DNA of 34,256 nucleotides from Enterobacterales bacterium (GTDB lineage Bacteria > Pseudomonadota > Gammaproteobacteria > Enterobacterales > Enterobacteriaceae): positions 1 to 34,256 of the forward strand of contig JAATFX010000054.1 in assembly GCA_015654925.1 (NCBI GenBank). Reading direction: 5' to 3'. Of this stretch, positions 24,842 to 32,829 are shown one piece after another. A model generated the notes under the pieces. The model worked only from the letters and a program-made list of their open reading frames with translations, ran no database searches and was not told the origin of the DNA. The position numbers were made by a program, and so were the translations under genes. The first letter of the stretch is position 1. The number at the start of each line of letters is the position of its first letter.

Positions 24842-26794
24842 ATGTCTGAAAAACAGGACCTGGCGGCGCAGATTATTAACCTCGTCGGTGGTGATGAAAA
24901 TATTATTTCTCTCACGCATTGCATTACGCGGCTGCGTTTTTATCTCAAGGATGCCGGTAAATTTGATAAACCGGCCTTGGATAAATTGGACGGCGTAATC
25001 ATGGCGGTGGAAAGCAACGGCCAGTTCCAGGTAGTGGTCGGCGATAAGGTTGCGACCATTTATCATCAAATCATTGACCGCTATACCATCAACGGTACCG
25101 CCGAACGGGAGGGGGAAACCGGCGCCCGTAAAGGAAACCCGCTGGCCCGGGTATTCAACACCATGTCGTCCATCCTGGTGCCGATCGTCCCCGCGTTGGC
25201 GGGTGCCGGTATGCTTAAGGCCGTCCTGGTGATCCTTACCACCTATCATTGGCTGGCGACCGACAGCGGCACTTATCTTATTTTGCTGGCCGCCAGTAAC
25301 AGCGTGTTTTATTTTTTGCCATTGTTGCTGGCTTTCTCCTGCGGCAAAGCCTTCGGCACGAATCCGTTTGTTTCGGTTGCTATTGTCGCGGCGCTGTTAG
25401 AGCCAAATTTTACCGCCATGATAAAACAACCCGGAGATATCGTCAGTTTTCTCGGTATCCCGGTAGTGTTGATGAAATATAACTCCACGCTTATTCCCGC
25501 TATTTTAGCCATCTGGGTTTATTCGTGGGTGGAGCGCGGCCTCAAACACATTATCCATCAAAGCATCGAAATGGTGGCGGTGCCGATGCTGGGGCTGATA
25601 ATTATGGTGCCGCTGGTTGCTATCGTTGTCGGGCCGATCGGGATTTATGCCGGTACGGCGATCGGCGATGGTATTGCCTTCATGAACCACCAGAGCGGCA
25701 TGCTGACCGGGGCACTTATCGGCGCCGGCTGGACCTTCCTGGTGATGTTTGGCCTGCATTGGGGCCTGGTTCCGGTCATGTTGAACAATTTGGCATTACA
25801 CGGTTACGACACGATAAAGCCGCCCGCCGGCACCGCAACCTTTGCCCAGGCCGGCGCGGCGTTTGGCGTATTTTTGCGTGCCCGGGACCCGAAACTGAAG
25901 TCCTTCGCGTTGTCCGCCATGCTGCCGGCGCTGCTGGCCGGCGTCACCGAACCCATCGTCTATGGTATATCCATTAAATACAAACGCCCTTTGGTCGCCG
26001 CCACGGTAGCCGGCGTGATTGCCGGTGGGTTTGTCGGCGCGATGAATACCACCGCCATGGCCTACGTCTTTCCTTCGTTGACCACCTTGCCCGCCTTTAT
26101 GACCGCCACCTTCAAATTCTATATTGCCGGGATTGCGCTCTCATTCGTGCTGTCGGCGGCGCTGACGTTTATTATGGGCTTTGATGAAACCATCAGCTCG
26201 CCCGTCAACCCGGCAACCGATGATGGGCGGAACGACGGCGCAGCGGTTAACGGGGCGCCGGTGGCCGCCGCCACAGCCCCCACAACCACCATAACCCCGG
26301 CGGCCAACCACGGCAATGCCGGTATTGGCACAGTATCCTTCCTGGTGGCGCCGCTTAATGGCCGGGTTATTCCCCTGGAGCAGGTGAAAGATCCCGTTTT
26401 CGCCAGCGGCGTAATGGGGCAGGGGATCGCAATTATTCCCATCGACGGAGAAGTATATTCCCCGGTGGACGGCATTGTCAGCAAGCTGTTCCACACCCGC
26501 CACGCCATAGGCATCACGTCCGATCAGGGTGTCGAAGTGCTAATCCATATCGGTCTGGACACAGTGCGGCTCAATGGAGAATTGTTTAGCGCCCATATCC
26601 GCGAGGGAGATCGGGTGCGTTCCGGCGACTTATTACTGACTTTTGATCGCGAAGAATTGCTGCGCCGCCATTTTGATATCACCACGCCGGTCATCATCGC
26701 CAATTCCGATGACTACCCCAGCGTCAGCATCACGGATTCGCAGCAAGTGGAAACCAGCGGGCCCTTATTGCGCGTTTCGATGTCGGCCCGTTGA
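24842..26794 (+). CDS. bglF: PTS beta-glucoside transporter, EIIBCA fused
   Basis: A 650-residue inner-membrane permease that imports and phosphorylates aryl-beta-glucosides. The order is IIB (1-~90; phosphocysteine Cys27 in THCITRLRF), IIC with many hydrophobic spans (~110-470; GVTEPIVYGI is the usual substrate-loop motif), a Pro/Ala/Thr-rich linker (~475-510, PVAAATAPTTTITPAA), and IIA (phosphohistidine His569 in VLIHIGLDTV). The domain order is that of BglF. Besides transport it should control the antiterminator by phosphorylation. GGAG precedes the ATG. The linker is longer than in BglF, making the protein about 25 residues longer. Confidence 0.94.
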   Translation: MSEKQDLAAQIINLVGGDENIISLTHCITRLRFYLKDAGKFDKPALDKLDGVIMAVESNGQFQVVVGDKVATIYHQIIDRYTINGTAEREGETGARKGNPLARVFNTMSSILVPIVPALAGAGMLKAVLVILTTYHWLATDSGTYLILLAASNSVFYFLPLLLAFSCGKAFGTNPFVSVAIVAALLEPNFTAMIKQPGDIVSFLGIPVVLMKYNSTLIPAILAIWVYSWVERGLKHIIHQSIEMVAVPMLGLIIMVPLVAIVVGPIGIYAGTAIGDGIAFMNHQSGMLTGALIGAGWTFLVMFGLHWGLVPVMLNNLALHGYDTIKPPAGTATFAQAGAAFGVFLRARDPKLKSFALSAMLPALLAGVTEPIVYGISIKYKRPLVAATVAGVIAGGFVGAMNTTAMAYVFPSLTTLPAFMTATFKFYIAGIALSFVLSAALTFIMGFDETISSPVNPATDDGRNDGAAVNGAPVAAATAPTTTITPAANHGNAGIGTVSFLVAPLNGRVIPLEQVKDPVFASGVMGQGIAIIPIDGEVYSPVDGIVSKLFHTRHAIGITSDQGVEVLIHIGLDTVRLNGELFSAHIREGDRVRSGDLLLTFDREELLRRHFDITTPVIIANSDDYPSVSITDSQQVETSGPLLRVSMSAR

Positions 26795-26798
26795 ATAA

Positions 26799-28289
<1,491 letters not shown>

Positions 28290-28538
28290 TCCCCGAGCAT
28301 CGTTTTGCACGGGCATGGTTTAACGGCACCATTCATATCATTGGCCGAATAAATCATTCCCGCCACACCGCGCCGCGGACCTTAATGGCCCGCGGCGGCA
28401 GTTCGCCGGAGTGGGCGGCGAATTCCCGCTCGGCGAGATAAAATTGATGATACGAGATGGCGAATGAACTTCGCGAGGCGTTGGATGGGGTCGGCCGTCC
28501 AACTCGCCGGGGTTGATTTCATGGTTGGCGGGTTATCT
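28290..28538 (-). other. Intergenic stretch with possible coding remnant
   Basis: This 249-bp gap separates convergent genes. On the minus strand, about 28356-28455 reads YHQFYLAEREFAAHSGEL followed by PPRAIKVRGAVWRE and a stop, which looks protein-like. Upstream in the same strand the plausible reading changes frame (HEINPGELDGRP), and no start is present. A decayed C-terminal fragment is possible; I do not recognise the family. An imperfect GC hairpin near 28370-28395 lacks a T run. Confidence 0.3.
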
Positions 28539-29180
28539 TTAGCCGTGCTTTTTTTTATTCAGCTGGAGTAGCTCATTGGCACGAATCAATGATTTCGACA
28601 TGTCTTCGATCGACATTCTTTCATTCATGGCCATCTCCCGTATTATGGCATAGGCTTCAATTTCATTGACGCCCCGGACGGTAGAGATAATCACCTTTGC
28701 CTGGCCGATGACATCGGCGATGCGCAATTTGGTGGAGAGTTTATCCACGCGCCTGTTTAAGTCCTTCCAGTCGGAGTGATTGTTGAATGCCATCACCAGG
28801 GTGGACAGTACACCCATCGGACGGATTGGACTGCTCATCAGCGTTTTGGCGCCTAAATGCAGCGCGGCGTCGATAACGGTGGGGTTTTCGTAATTGATGA
28901 TGGCAATGACCGGGATATCCGTATGCTGCATCAGGTATTCTTCAGCCAGATATTCCATGCGCACCGCCCAGAATATCGCGTCGATATCGACGGGTACATC
29001 TTTTGCCGGCGGCCATAAAATCAGGCTCTGGCAGCCGATACGGTGTAATTGCTCCGTGAGGATTTTCAGGTCATCATCGTCAGGATGAAATATAACGACT
29101 TTACAGCTCCTGATGCGTTTAAAAAACCGCAGGCTGGCGCTTTTGTTTTTGGCCCGGTTGAAAATTTTATTAGTTATCAT
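28539..29180 (-). CDS. ANTAR-domain antitermination regulator, AmiR-like
   Basis: A 213-residue protein. The N-terminal region (about 25-140, KVVIFHPDDDDLKILTEQL, IPVIAIINYENPTVIDAAL) is a receiver-like fold, apparently without a phosphorylatable Asp. A coiled-coil linker (LNRRVDKLSTKLRIADVIGQ) leads to the C-terminal ANTAR three-helix RNA-binding domain (KVIISTVRGVNEIEAYAII...MNERMSIEDMSKSLI). This is AmiR architecture: such proteins bind paired hexaloop hairpins in nascent RNA to stop terminators forming. ATG 29180 overlaps the upstream AmiC-like gene by 11 bp, giving translational coupling, as expected of partners that bind each other. Its likely target is the leader at 30754-30842, on the divergent transcript. 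Confidence 0.87.
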   Translation of the reverse strand: MITNKIFNRAKNKSASLRFFKRIRSCKVVIFHPDDDDLKILTEQLHRIGCQSLILWPPAKDVPVDIDAIFWAVRMEYLAEEYLMQHTDIPVIAIINYENPTVIDAALHLGAKTLMSSPIRPMGVLSTLVMAFNNHSDWKDLNRRVDKLSTKLRIADVIGQAKVIISTVRGVNEIEAYAIIREMAMNERMSIEDMSKSLIRANELLQLNKKKHG

Positions 29181-30318
29181 TATCAACCCCAGGCGGAGAG
29201 TAGTTAACAAAGTAGGGATCCGCATCCACCCCCTGTTTGACTTCTTTGATAATGGCAAATTGACCCTGGTTATCCACCCTGCCAATTTTGGGATACAGTA
29301 AAGTATGGTTATTATGCGGGTTGATTTTTATCCTTCCCTGAGGAGCGTCATATTCACTGTTAAGCAAATGTGGAAACAACTGGCCGATATCGTCTGTATC
29401 GGATTTTCTCATGGCATTGGCAAAAAGATGCACCTGGAAATAGGCGGCTTCCCAACACATATTCGGTTCTACCGTATAGAACGGACTGAGTTTAAATCGG
29501 CGAATTACTTCTTTATTACGCGTAGAATCAATAGATTGAAAGTAGGGCGCCGAGGTGATATGACCGGCCGCCACGCCCGGGCGCATTTCTGATATTTCCG
29601 CTTCACTGGTGGTCAGGCTGGCTATCGGAATTTTATCCGGATGAAGACCTGCGTCATGGCAGGCCAGATAAAATTCCTGGGTACTTTTACCCACCACCGT
29701 GGAAAAAATAAAATCAGGACGGGCCAATTTAATGTCCTGCACGATACTGTGAAAATCTTCCCGGCCGGCATTAAGACCCACGTAGCGTTCGCTCACCACG
29801 GCCCCGCCAGGGAAGTTGGTCATGAAGTCGCTCATGATGCGATTTGATTCATAGGGATAAATATAATTACTGCCGACCATATACACTCGTGTGCCATAAT
29901 TACTGGCCATATAGTCAGCTAAAAAAAAGCTATTCTGATTTGGCGATGCACCGGTGTAAATAATATTATTTGAAAATTCAAATCCTTCATAAGGTGTTGG
30001 ATAAAAGAGTAGTTTTTGCCATTTTTCTATAATGGGCATGACTGCTTTGCGCGTACTTGACATATAACAACCGAAAACTACGTTTACGCGATCCTCTTTT
30101 ATCAATTTTTCCACATAGACGGCAAAATGGTGAGGGGAACTGGCGGGATCATAGTATACCGGAATAATTTCCCTGCCATTAATTCCTCCATTCTGGTTAA
30201 TTTCTTCAATGGCAAACAGTGTCCCCTCCATTTGCGATCTCTCAATATTCGAGGTAAATCCCGTAGAGGAGAATAATACGCCAACCCTTACGGCGTCACT
30301 ATTAATTTTTAACGTCAT
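29170..30318 (-). CDS. AmiC/UrtA-like cytoplasmic ligand sensor
   Basis: A 382-residue periplasmic-binding-protein-like type I fold (VRVGVLFSSTGFTSNIERSQ, EGTLFAIEEINQNGGINGR, YMVGSNYIYPYESNRI, DFIFSTVVGKSTQEFY). It has no signal peptide: the protein starts MTLKINSDAVRVG, so it acts in the cytoplasm like AmiC, the amide sensor that sequesters AmiR. Relatives with signal peptides (UrtA) bind urea. AAGGAA precedes the ATG. The overlap with the ANTAR gene and lack of nearby transporter genes argue for sensing rather than uptake. A small amide, urea or short-chain ligand is plausible from family; the true ligand is unknown. Confidence 0.85.
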   Translation of the reverse strand: MTLKINSDAVRVGVLFSSTGFTSNIERSQMEGTLFAIEEINQNGGINGREIIPVYYDPASSPHHFAVYVEKLIKEDRVNVVFGCYMSSTRKAVMPIIEKWQKLLFYPTPYEGFEFSNNIIYTGASPNQNSFFLADYMASNYGTRVYMVGSNYIYPYESNRIMSDFMTNFPGGAVVSERYVGLNAGREDFHSIVQDIKLARPDFIFSTVVGKSTQEFYLACHDAGLHPDKIPIASLTTSEAEISEMRPGVAAGHITSAPYFQSIDSTRNKEVIRRFKLSPFYTVEPNMCWEAAYFQVHLFANAMRKSDTDDIGQLFPHLLNSEYDAPQGRIKINPHNNHTLLYPKIGRVDNQGQFAIIKEVKQGVDADPYFVNYSPPGVDNDN

Positions 30319-30718
30319 CGTTTAATTTCCTTGTTCATTGCCCACCAGGAACATAGTTGAATATATTACTTGGTCGAATGTCTATTCGCTATGTTCATAG
30401 TTAAAAGCAGAATTTAAAATAAAGCAACAGACTTAAAAATCATATTAACTTATTCGTGAGTGTAGAAATTAAATGTAGCAATTATCCACCCTATAGATCC
30501 TATGTTTCATGCATTGCCTGTTTTAGCAGCATATAAATCTAATTTAATTATTTTTTTAGCTATTTAAATCTGATGATGATTTTTTGATGCATAAGAAAAA
30601 GATCTTCTCGAAAAGAATATATATAAACCACTAAATTTAAAGGAAAATTAAAAAACCGCTAGAGCTGATACGCTTTAAATCAACAAGTTAAAAAAGTGGG
30701 TTTAATGTTGCCATGGTG

Positions 30719-30747
30719 TTGACTTAAGCAACCCTGATGATTAGAGT
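30719..30747 (+). promoter_or_regulatory. Predicted promoter of the tubulin-like operon
   Basis: -35 TTGACT (30719-30724, 5 of 6), a 17-bp spacer, and -10 TAGAGT (30742-30747, 4 of 6). Transcription would begin near 30754, leaving a leader of about 147 nt containing the attenuator. Confidence 0.5.
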
Positions 30748-30757
30748 TTAGCCATGT

Positions 30758-30777
30758 TATCGCCCAGACGGCCGATA
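30758..30777 (+). promoter_or_regulatory. Leader hairpin 1, possible ANTAR target
   Basis: TATCG (30758-30762) pairs with CGATA (30773-30777); inside, CC pairs with GG around AGAC, with one C-C mismatch. It is the first structure in the predicted leader RNA. The loop does not clearly fit the six-base ANTAR consensus as I recall it. Confidence 0.4.
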
Positions 30778-30785
30778 TCCAATGC

Positions 30786-30799
30786 AGGCAAGAGAGCCT
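30786..30799 (+). promoter_or_regulatory. Leader hairpin 2, hexaloop overlapping terminator arm
   Basis: AGGC-AAGAGA-GCCT: a 4-bp stem with a six-base loop that starts with A. Its 3' arm is part of the terminator's 5' arm, so the two cannot form together. This is the arrangement known for ANTAR-controlled leaders; the loop lacks G at position 4, so the match is partial. Confidence 0.5.
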
Positions 30800-30842
30800 C
30801 TAAAAATACGTTTAACCACGTGTTTTAGAGGCTCTTTTTTTT
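30791..30842 (+). terminator. Intrinsic terminator in the tubulin-operon leader (attenuator)
   Basis: A perfect 13-bp stem (30793-30805 with 30823-30835; AGAGCCTCTAAAA and its complement) is followed by eight T. It ends 58 nt before the first tubulin-like gene. No rightward gene lies upstream for it to terminate, so it is best read as an attenuator relieved by the ANTAR protein. Confidence 0.9.
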
Positions 30843-30900
30843 GTCTTTTTTGTCCGCAACGCCGGGCTGAAATTTAACGCTGTGCTATGGGGTGTGATTT

Positions 30901-32406
30901 ATGCCATCAACGATGGGGATAGATTTGTTACGCGGCAGGCCGGTCCCGGCCATCGGCAGCACCGACGCCAAACTGCGCCAGCGGAAATTAGATGCGTTGA
31001 CCCGGGGCATACACCGTATCAACGATGATGAGGCGCGGCCCTACAGTATCCATCTGGTGTGTATCGGCGCGGCGGCCAATCCATTTTTGCGCCAGTTTAT
31101 CAGCCAGATGCCTGAGACCCTGCTGGATCATCAACAGTCACGGCTGAGCATCCTGTCCGTGAATATGGCCGGCGGAGGCGACCCGGGTATACCCCCGTTG
31201 CCCGCCGCCCTGGACAGCGATAAGTACTGTTATGAAACATTGGCCATCGAACGCGGTAAACCTGACGCGCTGGGCGATTTTTTTATCCAGCACGCCGCAC
31301 AGCTCCAGCTGGAATATCCTTTGCTGCCTTGCCCGGATATGTTCTCCCCCTGGCTGACGCAAGCAGAGCGGCACGCGCCGGACGGGGACAACCTGAGCCG
31401 GGCCTATGTCAAGGCCATGTACAGCCGGGCCTATTACCACGGTGAGCGGCCCGCCTGGCATGCGTTGAAAAGATTCGCCCACAGCGTCGGCCGGACTGAA
31501 ACGGAATCGGTGGTCTGCATCCTGTTTTCCCTGGCAGATGCGGTCGGCAGCGCCATTGCGCTGGATCTCAGCCGGCATTTGTCCACCGTGCGTTTTGGCC
31601 GGCGGGTCCTGGTTACCGGCATCGGCCTTGCGCCGGTCCCGGATAACGATAGTGCGCCGGCGAATGTCTATACCACGTTAAATGAACTGGAATGCCTGTG
31701 TAATGATGAGCTGAATCAGCGTCTGACGCCATCGTGCGGCGAATTGTTTAACAATCCTTTTACCGCCGGGTTCCTGATGGTGCCGGATCTGGACATGGCC
31801 CGGCCGGCGGAGGATCCGCGGTTTAAGGCGTTATCCACGCTGTTGCAGGATCGTGCCGGCGCGGGGCTATGGGAAATATTACGCCAGCTTAACTGGCTGG
31901 CGGCGCCGTTAACGCAACATTCCGCGGCGCGCACTCCGTGGGGCGATCGCTGGCTGCACGTTTTGGTCATGTTGGCGGCAAAAGAGTCATCCGCATTACC
32001 CGCGTTGACGGATCTGCTCGGCATTATCGACGGCTACGAGCCGGCTTTTGTTGAACTGGTGTGCGCGCGTTTCAATAAAAAAGAGACCGAACGGCTTACT
32101 CGTGCGATCCGCCAGTCTTTCGGCCAGGACATCATGGTGAATCATTACGCAGCCGGTACCGCTCAAGAGATGCGTTTTATCCTGCCGTCCCTGGCGAAAA
32201 GCGATCTGCGGCTGTTTGCGCAGGCGAAAGCGCGTTACGACGCCAGCAGCCAAAATGAAAAACGGCTTTCCCATGCCTTATTACTCGAACAAGGTTTGCT
32301 GCTTTGCGAGCCTTCCGACGCCCGGCCAGGCGTCGCCGGCCGCAATATTACCGTGGGCAAACGGTGGCTAAACCTGCCGTTCCCGGCCATCCGGGGCGAA
32401 ATATAA
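30901..32406 (+). CDS. Tubulin/FtsZ-superfamily-like protein with degenerate nucleotide site
   Basis: A 501-residue paralogue of the protein at 32830. Shared blocks in the same order: SRAYYHGERPAWHALKRF (~175; ANAYYDGDRPMHKALDQF there), ILFSLADAVGSAIALDLSRHL (208-226), VYTTLNELECL (~256) and NPFTAGFLMVPD. In the partner the second block has the tubulin signature GGTGSG; here it is DAVGSA. The N-terminal glycine loop is also lost (CIGAAANP at 54-61 against AIGVGRTG). It therefore probably does not bind or hydrolyse GTP as tubulins do, and may cap, nucleate or co-assemble with its partner. It is the first gene behind the attenuator. Start ATG 30901 has GGGG about 8 nt upstream. The tubulin link is from motif reading, not a search. 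Confidence 0.72.
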   Translation: MPSTMGIDLLRGRPVPAIGSTDAKLRQRKLDALTRGIHRINDDEARPYSIHLVCIGAAANPFLRQFISQMPETLLDHQQSRLSILSVNMAGGGDPGIPPLPAALDSDKYCYETLAIERGKPDALGDFFIQHAAQLQLEYPLLPCPDMFSPWLTQAERHAPDGDNLSRAYVKAMYSRAYYHGERPAWHALKRFAHSVGRTETESVVCILFSLADAVGSAIALDLSRHLSTVRFGRRVLVTGIGLAPVPDNDSAPANVYTTLNELECLCNDELNQRLTPSCGELFNNPFTAGFLMVPDLDMARPAEDPRFKALSTLLQDRAGAGLWEILRQLNWLAAPLTQHSAARTPWGDRWLHVLVMLAAKESSALPALTDLLGIIDGYEPAFVELVCARFNKKETERLTRAIRQSFGQDIMVNHYAAGTAQEMRFILPSLAKSDLRLFAQAKARYDASSQNEKRLSHALLLEQGLLLCEPSDARPGVAGRNITVGKRWLNLPFPAIRGEI

Positions 32407-32417
32407 AGGAGTCCGCT

Positions 32418-32744
32418 ATGCCGCTTGAATGGAACGACGTCATCATGAAATACGGTGGGGGATATCAGGTTCCCACTATTGTGGGGGATAAATTCCTACA
32501 TATCGAGAAAGTCGATAATGAGGCTATTACCATCTCATCGCCTATTTGGCGAACACAGTTGCACAGGGAAAACCTGGAAAAAGGCGTCAGGTTAATAGAT
32601 GAGGGCATTATATCCCCCGACCCGGGATTATTTGTCGAAGACTATATATTATATGTCGCCAATGAACGGGCAACCTCCGTTGCGCATATTTTAAGGGATC
32701 TGGGGTTTTTGGATAAAACCGAAACATTCACTATTCGCTGTTGA
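32418..32744 (+). CDS. Unrecognised 108-residue protein between two tubulin-like genes
   Basis: The ATG at 32418 has AAAGGAG upstream, overlapping the stop of the preceding gene, so it is coupled to it. The frame stays open to 114 bases upstream, but that part lies in the preceding gene. The protein (MPLEWNDVIMKYGGGYQVP, then IVGDKFLHIEKVDNEAITI, VEDYILYVANERATSVAHIL, terminal cysteine) is soluble, acidic to neutral and without signal peptide or membrane segment; a small alpha/beta fold is likely. I do not recognise the family. Position between the two tubulin-like proteins suggests a cofactor, adaptor or regulator of them. Confidence 0.75.
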   Translation: MPLEWNDVIMKYGGGYQVPTIVGDKFLHIEKVDNEAITISSPIWRTQLHRENLEKGVRLIDEGIISPDPGLFVEDYILYVANERATSVAHILRDLGFLDKTETFTIRC

Positions 32745-32829
32745 ATCCAGTGTGATTAAGTTGTGTATTTATACCGTATATTCCGCCGAATATGCGTAAT
32801 GTTACTCATGTATCTCAGGAGAATATAAA

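Larger units (their letters stand above)
30319..30900. promoter_or_regulatory. AT-rich divergent control region
   Basis: A 582-bp gap between the AmiC-like gene and the tubulin-like operon. Bases 30340-30700 are strongly AT-rich with no convincing ORF; they probably hold the leftward promoter and may bind nucleoid proteins. From 30719 on there is a rightward promoter, two hairpins and a strong terminator (listed separately). Confidence 0.6.

Noticed and set aside
30356..30376. GAATATATTACTTGG as a fourth copy of the shared operator
   Set aside because: Only the ATATATTAC half matches and it lies in strongly AT-rich DNA; the GTTAC flank and palindrome are absent.
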